Positions 8,687-20,804 are shown, numbered from the stretch's first letter. The stretch: 64,000 bases of DNA from Stereum hirsutum FP-91666 SS1 (GCF_000264905.1 NW_006763138.1:1744582-1808581), one strand, 5' to 3'. Numbers and translations: made by a program. The notes: generated by a model not told the origin, from the letters alone.

Positions 8687-11424
8687 CCAAATATCGGAGT
8701 TCAAATCTCGTGATAAGATAAGGCAATATTCGGAATAGCCCACGTGGCGTGCCGGAGTGCGCGCCAAACACGCATTTTGTGGCCAAATCGACTGCTTGGG
8801 CAAAGAAGAGCACACCAGGTGCCGCTGTACAAATCATGCCATTCCACACTACTAAAAGATATCGAGAAGACCCAATACAGCCTATTTGCCCCAATGTCGA
8901 ACCCAAGAAACGTACTCTCTGTCTCGCTGTCGTAATGGGTTGCCTACTCACACAAAGTATTCCAAATATTGGAACATCTTTGTGCATAATGCCCAGAAAG
9001 ACTGAGGGCATCAACACTTTCTGTGTTCTGGTAAATATGGTAGCCCTAAAGATGCCTCTTTCGTTCGAACCACCATCATCGCCCGCGCCCGCGGCACGGG
9101 CAACTTTGCAACAGCTCCACAAAGCCGTATTTGCCATCGCTCTCCCGAAGACTTCAACTGCACGTACATGCACCGTTTCGCTCCCTGCCCTGCACGCCAT
9201 ACGCAAGCTCCTTGACGAGCTCGTTGCACAACCCCAACAACCACCGCCAGACCCTCGTGTCACTGAGCTCGCCTCCAAGATCGATGCCTTATCCGACAAA
9301 CTTGACTCTCTCGCTGCTACTCAGCCGACCTCTTACGCTGACGCCGTGCGTTGCTCAACCCCCTCTCGCCAACACACCTGTAGTCCCTCCAAGGCGTCTC
9401 CCATCGCTTCGCGTGCCCCAGTGCATCCACCCCAAGCTCCCTCTCATCCCGCCGTCGCTCGCGACACTTCTCTTGATGTTGTTCTCACCCCAAAAGACTC
9501 CCGCCATCCTGCCTTCATCGGTGATAGCCCCGCTGTGGTCCTCGCTCGATTCAACGAACTCATGTCGACTACGAAACCTCTTGTCTACCCTGTCTCTGCT
9601 CGCGCTGTCGCCCGACTCCGAAACGGGAACCTTCGTCTCACGCTCAATCAGGAAGGGGCAGCCGATGACCTCACCGACAAACAAGCGCTCTGGCTCCCCG
9701 ATTTCTCGCCACTCTTGTCGATCCACGTTCCTCTATATCCCATTATTGTCCACCGTGTTCCGACCACTTTCAACTTGTACTGCTGCGCCAGTCCCGGGCC
9801 CGACAGCTCCTGCAATGGCGACTACTGCAGCATGATGCGCGAGAATTCACTTCGTTTCCCTGAACTCCCGACTCATGCTCGGCTCCGCTGGGTCTCCCCA
9901 CTCGCCAAAAGGCCCTCAAAGACACACTCTTCGATCATCATGTTCCTCCCCTACAAAGACCTTGCTTCTCAAATCATCCAGGAGCGCTTCGCCATCAATG
10001 GCATACTTCTTCGTACCGAAAAATATCACTTTCCCCCTGTTCAATGCTACAACTGCTTCCACTTCGGTCATACTGCGGCTCACTGTACTCGTTCCACTGT
10101 CTGTGGGTGCTGTGCCGGTCCACACACCACCTCTGACTGCTGCTGCACAGAGCCGTCTCCCTGCACCGATCACCACACATGCACACATATCCCCGAGAAG
10201 TGCTCCCTCCCTGGTTGCGGAGGCTCTCATCGTTCGACATCTCGGGATTGCCCAGTATGGCGCTCAATCACTGAAAAATCCCACCAACGGCATATTGACT
10301 CTGGACCCCTCTACATATAGTTTCCCCACCACACAATTCTGTAATCTAGCACACATCTTGGACCCGGACTGTTGTCCTATCTTGTTGACAGTACATGTTT
10401 CTATTCCTGCCTCATTTCTGTTGTTCTTCCCCTCCATCATCCTCCTCCTTCCTCCTCCCTTCCCTTGTGCCCTTCGGGGTTCCTGTCAGTTTGGAGTCGG
10501 CGCGTTCCCATGCGTCCCGTGTCCGCTCTCTGAACGGAATTTGCGCAAGATCTCCTGTTCGCTCACCGTGTCATTTATACAACTTTATGTTTGTCTATCT
10601 CTGCTCTATGCTGCCCTTCACCTTCTTCTCAGTTGGCGCTTTCTTCCCCTTGACCTTCCCTGGCTTCTTCTCTGTATCAACCATGATGCGCGACGCTGAT
10701 GGGTCTGGGCCAGCTCTTGCGATTCGAGCTCTGCATTTTCATCTAGGAATTTGCGAGAAGTCACCATTGCGGTGCTTGAGCGGAGGCTGATTTCGCAGAA
10801 GTAGCGGGTTGCTCCCTTCCACCGATTGGGCGCCAACATAGATGAGTCTCCCGTTTTCAAATCGTACCTGATCGGGCTTCTAACAATGATGTTGCTATGA
10901 TAGCTTCAAAAATTGCAAGGATACAAAATTCCCATTCCACAAAGCAATATGACCCAGGCTGCTGACTAGCTGTTGAGTTAGAGCTCTCAATTGTTGCACC
11001 GCGACCACCGGAGTCGACTCCTTTTCTTTGGCGGGTTACGACGCGGTGCTGTAATCCCCAAATGGGAAGCTACTCATGCTGGCTCTTCATAACTATTGCG
11101 TGCTGGCCTTGTAAGATCGCGCGCTGTAGGGCATTCCTTGGCTCAATGTCTTCTGTAGAGTGGCAGAATTTGTCCCTTCTATGGGAGAAGGAGCGCTGAT
11201 GTTCTGATATTGCTCCTACAGTCTAGAATATCGCTGTTCATGTTCTTGTATGAAAACATCAGCGCCTCAGTTACTCTTGGCATCTGCATCAGACCATCGC
11301 TAGGCCCGTGCCCACATAAATCACGGCTTGTGCTTCGACCTCAGGCCACGGTGGCTTCGTGGACCCCCTCCCACCGTACCCAGCGCCCCTCGATCTTCTC
11401 ATGACGGTTTTTAATATAATAGAC
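8687..11424 (+). mobile_element. Degenerate LINE-like (non-LTR) element, ORF1 only
   Basis: The segment contains an ORF1 with three zinc knuckles but no reverse-transcriptase or endonuclease reading frame. Both ends carry aggttgggcaacg (8674-8686 and 11425-11437), a candidate 13-bp target-site duplication. The similarity continues imperfectly for about 14 bp more, so the exact ends are uncertain. After the ORF1 stop at 10320 the sequence is pyrimidine-rich and without long meaningful frames. No clear poly(A) marks the 3' end, which finishes in tttttaatataatag. It is probably an old, internally deleted copy. Confidence 0.5.
9037..10320 (+). CDS. LINE ORF1 (gag-like) zinc-knuckle protein
   Basis: This is the nucleic-acid-binding ORF1 protein of a non-LTR retrotransposon. 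The frame is open from 8749, but the first plausible ATG is at 9037 (start MVALKMPLSF), giving about 427 aa. In order: a Pro/Ala-rich start, a short coiled-coil (ELASKIDALSDKLDSL) followed by TSYADAV, a motif familiar from ORF1 proteins of fungal Tad-like elements, an RRM-like middle region, then zinc knuckles. The first knuckle is CYNCFHFGHTAAHC, a canonical CX2CX4HX4C. The next two are CX2CX3HX4C-like around CGCCAGPHTTSDC and CGGSHRSTSRDC. No ORF2 follows, so the element is non-autonomous. It may still be expressed, as the frame is uninterrupted. Confidence 0.75.
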   Translation: MVALKMPLSFEPPSSPAPAARATLQQLHKAVFAIALPKTSTARTCTVSLPALHAIRKLLDELVAQPQQPPPDPRVTELASKIDALSDKLDSLAATQPTSYADAVRCSTPSRQHTCSPSKASPIASRAPVHPPQAPSHPAVARDTSLDVVLTPKDSRHPAFIGDSPAVVLARFNELMSTTKPLVYPVSARAVARLRNGNLRLTLNQEGAADDLTDKQALWLPDFSPLLSIHVPLYPIIVHRVPTTFNLYCCASPGPDSSCNGDYCSMMRENSLRFPELPTHARLRWVSPLAKRPSKTHSSIIMFLPYKDLASQIIQERFAINGILLRTEKYHFPPVQCYNCFHFGHTAAHCTRSTVCGCCAGPHTTSDCCCTEPSPCTDHHTCTHIPEKCSLPGCGGSHRSTSRDCPVWRSITEKSHQRHIDSGPLYI

Positions 11425-11437
11425 AGGTTGGGCAACG

Positions 11438-11916
11438 GCAATATCCGGAGTAGCGTGCTCCGATATTTGGGTTGCGTTCCTCCTATTTTCGCTTTTCGGA
11501 GACATTGGAGAGCGCTCATCTCCTGACTTTTTTTATGGAGTAGGAGACAATTTAGGGCTACCATTTTTTTTTTTTTTTTTTTTTGAATCCAATTTATTGT
11601 CCATCAGCGAAGAAAGCCGCTATGTAAGACAGAACCAGACGAGGGTATACAGACAGTGAGAGACTTCAAAAAGGTAAGACAAAACGAATATGACATGGTC
11701 TATGATACACGAGCTATATTCATTGCAAGGTAGTGACTGGAAGAGGAGTGCAGGCGATGGATGAATGGACGGATGGATGAATGAATGGAAAAGCTAAATG
11801 GATGAGGACGTATCGTTCAAAGGCCCGAGGCTGGATCAATTGCAAGGCGAGTAGAGGAGAGGAGATGAACAGGAAAGATGAACTAATTAAGCGAATAGCG
11901 ACAAACGAGACCATGT
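11438..11916. other. Intergenic with T21 tract
   Basis: No gene is visible. An uninterrupted run of 21 T lies at 11564-11584, preceded by tttagggctaccat. That 14-mer is the exact reverse complement of the sequence at the ORF1 start (9037-9050). Read on the minus strand, this is a poly(A) directly followed by ATGGTAGCCCTAAA, so a second retro-inserted fragment in opposite orientation is possible. The rest is the 3' flank of the PARP-E2 gene. Confidence 0.4.
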
Positions 11917-14900
11917 CTAATTGTACTTTGTCATCTCCTCCAGTTCCTTCGGGACCCTAGCGAACAAAAGCAAATGATCAGTCGCGTTGATTCATGGTCG
12001 GAGGCATCAATACTTGAAAGAGGACATAGACGTACTCCCATCCATGCGTGGCTGCCGCGCGCTTGAAGCCAGCGACCGCTTCGGGCACGGTGTACGGTTG
12101 ATCCCAATGATCTACAACGACGTCGACATCAGGCATGAGTATGTTATATATTGAACGACATGCTTCGCCTGAAGCAGAGAGCTCACCAGGATGCAGACGC
12201 GCAGGTCTGGGCTCCAAGTTCGACATGGCCATGCGAATCTACGAAGGGTAGAGTTGGGGATGAGATCGAAACAAACAAACAAAAGTGCGATGCGGCGGCG
12301 GTGAGCTTACCTGGAGCAAGATCGACGCAACGCTGTATGTCGAGATCCATCCAGAGGAAGTAAGCAGGTCCTATGAAAAGTGGTCAGATTCGAAACAAAC
12401 ATGTCTAGACGTCACCATGTTACACACCATGCACATCGAACCACCGCCCGTGACATGACCACCGCCACCATGAATCTGTGATATGAACCGGTCAGGACTT
12501 GAGAGAACGTAGACCATTCAATTGACGCTCACGAATGGCAAGAACCTAGACGTGGAACAGTAATGATATAAGCCACGCAGTCGACCACTACAACAAAGAC
12601 AAGACGCACCGAGGAGAAATCACACGGAAGAATGGCGGAGCGAACGGGAAATTCTGGACGAACAAAGTCAACACAGATAGGAAGAGGCCAGCCATCAGGC
12701 GGAGAAGAGTAAACCGACTAAACCACGCACCTGGCTGAACCGAACCTCCATCACGATCGCCTTGACACCCCTCGCCTTCATATCCTTCGCTAAAGGCAGC
12801 TCTGGGTCGAACCCAAACAGCTCTACTACCCATCTATAACCAGGACGTCAACGGGGAGCTAAGACGGTTGCAGGCAGGTAAAAAAGCACGCACTGGAATA
12901 GATTGTCGTCGGTTGTGTCCGGATCGTAATACCAGCCTCTCATACTAGGCGGTTCATCCTCCTGCATCTTCATCATAGCCTTAACCTCCCTCGCCAATAC
13001 GCTCAACGCCATAGGGTTAGCCTAGATCCACCGACCACCAAATGACATGTCAATATCGCAATCAAAGCTTCGCAGAATGCCAGCCCTTGTGCACTGCTTA
13101 CCCTCGTCGGCGGTGGGATCAACGTAACGTGCTTCAACACCTCCGCAGCGCAAGGCTCATACGGCGGCTCATCAGCAGCGGTCTTCTTCCTCTGCTGAGC
13201 CTGAGACGAAGACGCCGACGGTTCCACATTCGAAGATTCCTTCCCGGGCTCGAACTCCATCAACTCGTGATCCGTATCGTCCAAGTCGAACTCCGTATCC
13301 GAGGCCATCTCTCCCTCCAGCTTAGCCAGCTTCGCAGCAATAGCAGGCACATAGATCTTGGTGCCATGCATAAGGGCCTGGTGCTGAAAGGGCGTGGATA
13401 TCGGCGCATGAGACGGCGAGAGCACGAAGGGGGATAGACTTACTTCTGGATCCATGGGCAACATCTCGCCTGTCGGGGGCTCTGCGGGCTCCTCGCCAGC
13501 GCTGGTTGCTCCAGCCACAAGAACGCCATGTCGTAATTGCGGTACCGTGCTGGCGGCGTGCTGGACGATGAGATAGCGAGCTTGGATCCAGTCAAGCTGA
13601 ACACAGGACGTGTGATTAGTCGCGTAGACAAGGCCGTAGTTGCGACTAGGAATGACTTACGTGCTGAACCACGAGGTGAGGCGTCTTGGAAGTGAACTCG
13701 TTCTGAACGTAGCCAACGAAACCCACGTCAACTAGTCTATCTCGAAACATCTAACACATATATAATCTTACCGGTAGATTCACAACTGACAATCCCCGAA
13801 ACCAGATCAGCTCAAAAAGAACCCCAAGAGTTATGACAAGCTCAGAGACTCACTCTCACAAAGCGCCATAACCTTCACGATCCCATTCTCCGCGTTCTTC
13901 CAGTTCATCGAAGTCGACGGCGACGCATACTGCGACACCGACGCCGCGCCATCCTTCGCAAAATACACTCCGTCTCCGAACGCCCGTCCGTTCGTCCTCT
14001 TCTTGAAGTGCAGGCCCCTGCCATATCATCATCGATCATGGGAGCGGAGAACGTCAGCATGCGGTGCAAAGACGCCAGTGAGACAAAGGAAAGAATTCAA
14101 CCCACTCCCGAATGATCGCATGCCAATTCCTCGCCCCGCTCCCATGAAACGCGAACAGCGTCGGATACTGCTTCGCATTCACACATCTCGCCTGAGCTGC
14201 CTGGATCGCCAGTTTGAGCTTATGCTCCTTATCCGGAGATCCCGTGACGAATCGGAATTGGGTGTAGCCTGGGAGCTGTGGCGCACGAAAAGAAAAAAAA
14301 AGGACAAACGCGAGAAACGTGAGTTGGTCTGGTGAGAGGACGGGTGGAGATGAGGAAGTGTTTGTTACCCCGTGGACCATTTCATCTGGATCTGAGAGCG
14401 CGCGGAGGTAGGAAGTATTCGAGGCGATAATCTGGAGCGAACGAAACAGTGTCAATGAATTTGTTCTATTAACGCACCAAGAAAATGAGAACGAAGAAAA
14501 CTGACCCAACGAAGAAGCTTAAACGCAGATTCCGGGATCTTCCCGCCATCTATGTCCTTAACATCCCCATAGAAATAAGCATGCGGAAAATGAAAAGGCA
14601 AGGATCTCATACACACCTTCAACTTCCTAATCTTCCCCGAATGTCTTTCATTGTCCGTCATATTCTCTATATAGGCTTTATAAGCCCGCGCGGAAAGACT
14701 GCACAGCACAGATTGCGGCACGTACCTCCTTCCAGCCACGACTTCATCGAAGCCTATCCAGATGAATGACCTTACATCAATCTCTTTCTCTCCGTCAAGA
14801 GAAAAGGGACCACGACTTACGATAGACGGCAATTGATCCAACAGCATAGTCACAGCCTTACCCTTCTCTTCCGGCGACAACCCGTCAAAATCCACCTCTT

Positions 14901-17900
14901 CGTCGCCAGGTTTCCAACCGGCTACACCTGGTCTGAAAGAAGAAATAGATAACCTCTCAGCATCCCGTACTCCGTGAACGCTACCAGGAAGCTTGGGAGT
15001 GTAACGGTGGTGGTGGTGGTAGTTGTGATGGTGTTAGTGGCGGCTTACTTGGGCGCCTGTAAATGAATACCGTCAGGATATTCCTTCATCTCTGTCTCGC
15101 CCGCACTGTGGTACGCAAATCTATAAGACAAAATGAAAGGAACGTTCAGTCCAAAGACTCGTCATTCAAAGGCAGGTTTGGTCTCACTGTACGAGCTATG
15201 TGGCAGGCAGAGATAGGTCAGTCACTCGCTAAGAACAATGAAACCAAAGTAAACTCACTAGATCAACCGCAGGCCCATTCGTCACGATCTACGGCCATAC
15301 GAAGAATCCCACCAATAGATGACATCAGAACGAGGCGATCCGAACTTAGAAAGACCTTCACGCACCTCATAATCGATCGATGGTCCCAGTCCCACAGACA
15401 TATACTACATCAAAAGACGAGCGCACATCAACCACCATTTCTATTCCGTCGAAGAAGAGAAAGAAAAGAGGCAGCAGAACACTCAACTCACCTGGTACAA
15501 ACAAAGCTGATCCCCGCAAACGTACGGTTTCAAAGCCTGCACCTCGCTATTGATCCCTCGATGGCAGACCTACGCCCATACATATGTCAATCAGTAGATG
15601 GTTAGCGTCGAATGGGGGGAGGAGGAAAGGGAACCTACGAGACAGAACCTCGGACACATCTTGAACCGTCTCACGAGATAGCTGAAAGCGATGAGCGGGA
15701 AGTTATCCTTATATTCTGGATCGCGCAACGGATCTTCTGGCAGCTATGTCCCAAAACACATTCAGTCAATGGCAATGGTACATCCACAAGAAAATATGTC
15801 ATGTCACTCACGTTATACGTCTCCGCCAGCTCTTGCTCTTCCTCATCCTCCATCTCCGCTTGCTAAAATACACAACACAACTCAGCTCACGTCCCATCCT
15901 CACTCATGTTTCCGGGGGACAAAAAGAGGAACACCACGCACCCTCGGATCGACAACACCCACCCCCGCCATCTCCCCCACCTTCCCCAAACACACCCTCT
16001 CCGCCCCCGCCCACCCAAACGGCCTCACCTTCTTCACCTTCCCCCTCGCCGCCGACATGCCCGAATGCCAAATCACGCTCGTGTTCGTGCTCGACGTCGT
16101 ACTCTGTCCCCGCTGTTGACCCTGCTGCTGATTCGCGCTCGAAGTCTGGCTCCCCTGCTCGCTCGACGTCTGCCGCGGCCTCCTCCTAAACTTAACCAAC
16201 TCCACAAAATGCTCCTTCATCAACGCCGCCAACGGCTGGCCCACACTAAACGGCTCGAAATCCGCCTTGCTCCCGTCTTTGCCTTCCCCTTTCACTGGCA
16301 GCCGGGAGGAGTGTGCGCGGAAGGCGGAGGTGACGGCTTCTTTGCTTGGTTTGTACTGTCGTATAGGTGGGAAAGTGGGGTTAAGTGAGTATGGGAGGGT
16401 GAAAGTGGGTGAGTCGGGATGGAAGGGAAGAGGAGGAGAGGGGCAAGAGAGGATGTACCTTCGAACCGAGCCCAACCGCGAATTTAACGTCCCCATTACG
16501 GAGCTGGTCGATATCGAGGGGATAGCTCGCTCCGATGTTGATTAACAAACTGCAGCAGAAAAACAAAAAAGCACATCAATTTTCCGTATGCATATTCGCC
16601 CAACTCCGCAAGAAGTGAACGTACGTGAGATACATATTGCCTCCCTGGCGGAACTTCGCGTCCCAGGCCTACAGAAAAGGTACCATCGTGGTTTATCAGT
16701 CGTCAGTCGTCAGTCCTCATTCAATTCAGGCTGGGTGGGGGATGGACCATGGACGGCACGTGGAACATAACCCACCTCCAGGACAGAAAGCGGAATGTCC
16801 AAAGTGCCCACTTTGACCGAAACGCTGATCACATTATCAAGCTCGTTAATCCTCGTAAAACCCGGACGATATCCCGACGCCGAGATCTGCAAGAAGTCAC
16901 TGTGCACAACAAGAGTTCAGCCACACAATCGTAGACGTCACTCAGACAACAGACAGAAGAGGAAAGAAAAAACGAACGCACCGTTTAAGCGCAAGCTTCA
17001 TCGCCGTCTCCGCCGCTCCATCTCTCGGCTTAATATCGAAATACTCATCGTCCGGATAATCGTCTACATCCGAGTCGTCCTCGGCTTCCGCCTCCTCCTC
17101 GACCGTCGCACGACTACTATTCGCCGTCAACGCCTGTCTCGCCTTTCCCCTCCCATTCGCCTTATTATTCCCATTCCCACCCCCTCCCCCGTCCGAAGAC
17201 GCCAAAACGCTCTGTGCCATGACCAACTGCAGATCCACATCCTCGCTCTTACTCTTCCACACCTTCCTCGCGATCCACGCACAAGCTTCATACACCGCCA
17301 CACTTCCCAGCTCTGATGCGCCCGCCAACACCTCACTCACAGAGGAAGAAACGTCGTCGTCCGTGTAGGCGAAAAATTGGTGGTCGTGCAGGTAGGACGA
17401 GGTGTCGGCGCACATGAGGGTTATGCTGAGCGTGCGGGAGGGGTTGGAAGGGTGCGGGAGAGTGAAGAGGATTGTGTCGTCTGATTCTTGTTTGAAGCCT
17501 GTACAGCATGATGACGATTAGTATCATAAGTTGGTGAAGTGGGATTAGGATGGGATGGGATTCGGGAGGCGCCACATAGAGAGGATAATTGAGTGGCATG
17601 TTGTGTAGACATGCGAAACGACGCGTAACAAAGAAAGGAATAAACAAGCTCACCTCGAATGACCGCCTCATCATCATCATCACCCCACAACTCCGTCAAC
17701 TGCTGCACATGCAACCCCCACACCCTCCTCGGGCTCATCTTCCCCTTCCCATTCTCTTTCCCACCACTCTCCTTCCCTGTAGCTGCAGGCACATCATCAT
17801 CGTCCGTCAGCTCTATAGGATTCTCTTCCGTGCCAGCATCTGCATCAGGCGAGCCCATCAATACATCCCCATCCTCATCCATATCTTCGTTGGAGTCGTT

Positions 17901-18132
17901 GGAGTCGGAGAGCGAGATAGGCGTAGGAATACTCCTCTCGGCGTCGTCGATGCCTATTTCGGGGCCTATGCTTCGTCGGGTTTTGGTGCCCTGGTTCGAT
18001 CTAATAGCATCACACACACACACACAGCACACAAATACAACGATACGCGGTTGAGAGACGCGACGGCGTGAAGAGTCCAGATATGCGTACGTACGTGAGA
18101 TCAGGCGTGGCCTTCCGCTTCAGATTGCTCAT
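11917..18132 (-). CDS. PARP catalytic domain fused to UBE2Q-type ubiquitin-conjugating domain
   Basis: This large multi-exon gene begins MSNLKRKATPDL at 18132 and stops at 11917. The N-terminal third is acidic and disordered. Next is a conserved Cys-rich segment near 15.6 kb (CPRFCL, VCHRGINSEVQALKPYVCGD, QLCLYQ), probably zinc binding. The PARP fold follows at about 14.2-13.55 kb: HGSGARNWHAIIRE, NGRAFGDGVYFAKD and QARYLIVQH. After a linker with an acidic stretch comes an E2 core at about 12.65-11.92 kb: FAPPFFRVISPR, then GGGSMCMDLLTSSGW containing the predicted catalytic Cys, then YSVASILLQIRMAMSN. The last exon ends KELEEMTKYN. This arrangement is the known fungal UBE2Q/PARP6-8-like fusion. 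The ADP-ribosylation triad reads His, Tyr and, where classical polymerases have Glu, apparently Arg. That suggests mono-ADP-ribosylation or loss of activity. It probably couples ADP-ribosylation with ubiquitin transfer; substrates are unknown. Confidence 0.85.
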
Positions 18133-19010
18133 ATTCTCGCTAGGTTAAGTATCTGTCTGTCTGTCGTCGTCGTCGTCGTCGCCGGTAAGTAGGATGAGAT
18201 TTTTAGATTATTGATGGAGATGACGGCGGGGACGGGTGGCGGACGGACGGACGCGACCGCGTCGAGACGCGTCTTAATTAGGCAATTGCAAATTTGGCGA
18301 AATTTGGGTCGGAGATGGACTGGGAGGAATGACTCTGTACTCCGCGATGCACTTATCCGCAGACCCACTGGTTTGACTGTCTACTGGTTGCTTTATGGAC
18401 GGATGAATATCCCGGGCTTGCGATCCCTTGGCATCAGCTGGTGTATGCTGGAATTTGGTGCTCGATGTCGAGCGTGCCAGTAGTATCACAGTCGTACTTA
18501 CTCTTGTTCTCACCGATAACCGTGACGGTGCTTTACAGTGTCGTTGCCAGTGTGCACGTTATCTTAGGGGAACGACTATCTTCCTCCTCCTACAGGTCTG
18601 ATCTCGGGAGACTAAGGTAGGCGTGGTTCTGAACGCCATTGTGACCGCCCTTTTAGCCGAGTGAGGTGGAACGATGGGTACCTGGACTGTCTCGGAATTT
18701 TCAAGGTCCTTTGTTCAGTCCTCTCGGGATCATCAAACACCGTCTACGTACAAAAGAGCTCATACATGAGCACCGCGCCGCTGAGCTTTCTCCACCGGTC
18801 CTTCTTGAGCCTGCTTGCAAGTCTGTCGGAACTCCGTTAGTGAGTCATATGCCACAGTTCTTGTCTCGCAGCCTCCATCGATTCAGCTGGATATCGATAC
18901 TTACATCACCTTACGGACCGGAGATAGTCAGTAACTCCTGCATACTTAACCCGCCGAGTACCTGAGAAACGACGCATCAACTCTACCCTCATACCGCGAA
19001 ATAGTTCGTC
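18133..19010. other. Divergent intergenic region with (GTC/CGT)n microsatellite
   Basis: This is the shared 5' region between the PARP-E2 gene and the SDR gene. A short run of gtctgtctgtcgtcgtcgtcgtcgtc lies just upstream of the PARP-E2 start (about 18150-18180). No further gene is visible. Confidence 0.5.
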
Positions 19011-20438
19011 ATGTCCAGCGACTCCAAGATCGGACACGTAGCTCTCGTTACTGGTGCTGCCCAGGGTCTGTTCTCCCTCTCACCATACACACATTGCGAG
19101 CTAAGGTTATCCTGACGACTTGCATTTGAAGGTATTGGGCGATCGATCGCTTTACGCCTTGCCAAGGACGGATGTGATCTCGCCGTGAACGACATCCCGG
19201 GGAAGATCCAGGAGTTGATTGCGTTACAGGCTGAGATCAAAGGACAACATTCGCGGAGATGCGTTGTCGTGACAGGCGACGTTTCAGTGGAGGACGATGT
19301 GCGGAAAGTCTTTGAAGAAGTCGTGGCTCAGCTTGGGGGGCTTGATATCGTGCGTTTTCTATATCTTTCATCAACCTTCCCATAGTCTTTTGAAATCGTT
19401 CTGCTAGATGGTAGCAAACGCCGGAATATGCGCAATAAAGCCTTTCGTGGATAGTGCGTAGCATCTCCCGAACCGTGGTTTCCATATAAGATGCCAGCTA
19501 AAACTTCAGTTAGTTTCTGTCAACGATCTCGACAAGATGTTCGCCGTGAACCTTCGCGGAGTATTCTTATGTGAATAAATCCCCTCGAGGCGAACTGTAG
19601 AAGATACCACTCATGACAATTTGTTCAGGCTATCAGTTTGCTGCAAGGCAAATGATCAAACAAGGTCGCGGCGGCAAAATCATAGGTGCTTCGTCCGAAG
19701 CTGGAAAGCAAGGTATGCTTCCCCCCTACCTAATACTTCTTTCGTGACTTATAGCCTTTGATTTATGAACTTCAGGACACCCGTTGATGACCTCGTACTG
19801 TGCTATGAAGTTCGCCGTCCGTGGTCTTACGCAAGCGGTCGGTAAGCAATCGAATGAGCTCATCTTCGATATAGCCCAGTGAATTTAAATTGGTGTAAAC
19901 AGCCACCGAGCTTGGAGCGCACAACATCAACGTTAACGCTTACGCACCGTAAGTCAGGTATTAACCCGTCTTTTGCGCGTGGTATGAACTTACTGAATTA
20001 ATAGGGGAGTCATCCTGACGGATATGCGTATGTTCGCTATTACAATCGACGAACCAGAGTTTACATTTGCGTTCATCACAGAACAAGCTATCGCGAACCA
20101 TAAACCTGATCCCGATGCGTTCCTCAACGAAGTAAGACCAGCGTTCCCTTCTACAGATGTGTTCGATATGCTCACGGTCGCTGTAGGAGAGCAATAAGCC
20201 TGCCCTTCGACGGAATGGAACTGCCGAGGATGTAGCCTCTGTAGTATCTTATCTAGCATCTGAAAACTCTGGATATATCACCGGTACGCTGTCTTGTATT
20301 AGCTGATTTAACGAAATTAAACTCCTTATTCCTGTGTTTATCTAGGTCAAACTGTAGGCTTTTTCACTACTATTATGATTAACATCACTCATGTATTTTC
20401 CATAGATCACGATAGACGGAGGGCGCTACTTTGACTAG
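19011..20438 (+). CDS. Short-chain dehydrogenase, diacetyl reductase/2,3-butanediol dehydrogenase type
   Basis: This is a classical NAD(P)-dependent SDR of about 260 aa in roughly nine exons. It starts at ATG 19011 (MSSDSKIGHVALVTGA). Motifs in order: the Rossmann glycine motif TGAAQGIG (split by the first intron), DVS, the NAG region (MVANAGICAIKP), the catalytic Ser region GASSEAG, the active-site YCAMK (YxxxK), PGVILTDM, and the end GYITGQTITIDGG. These match meso-2,3-butanediol dehydrogenase/acetoin reductase-like SDRs, which reduce diacetyl and acetoin. Substrate is inferred from overall similarity and is less certain than the family. One exon, 20346-20353, is only 8 nt yet is needed to keep the GQT reading frame. 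Confidence 0.85.
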
Positions 20439-20804
20439 CCACACTAAGGAAGATGCGATGGGTTTCGTGTTAAGGATTGAAGAGATGGAACGGGTAATGG
20501 GCGCTTGAAGGGTGTGCAAGGGATTACCTTGCTTGAAGGTCTATTTAACCTTCGCGATTGCACTAGAGTAGACTAAACAGATCTGACCCTGTACTATAAA
20601 TTCTGAGCTCGTCGCACCCTAATGTGAACCACAGACAATCGGTGGCATGGTCGATGCAGGATGTTCAGGAAGTAAGTAGTACTTCTCCTCCTCTTCTCCC
20701 TGCTCCGTTCACCGTTCCCTCCGTCTCCCTTTTCCATCCGAGCTCTTTAGATGACCATGCGACCTAGCCAACGCCGGCTTCCACCTCCTTGCAGTCCTCT
20801 TCCA
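20439..20804. other. Convergent intergenic region
   Basis: These ~370 bp lie between the convergent SDR and coiled-coil genes. No gene or strong motif is visible apart from pyrimidine-rich runs near 20680-20740. Confidence 0.5.

Noticed and set aside
8690..8712. tRNA-like B box (gagttcaaatctc) suggesting a tRNA gene or SINE
   Set aside because: No matching A box, cloverleaf or acceptor stem could be assembled.
8658..9299. 213-codon minus-strand ORF opposite the LINE ORF1 start
   Set aside because: Crosses the element boundary and overlaps ORF1 antisense; no recognisable content.
10321..10860. Possible reverse-transcriptase ORF2 after ORF1
   Set aside because: No frame with RT or endonuclease motifs; frames are short and pyrimidine-derived.
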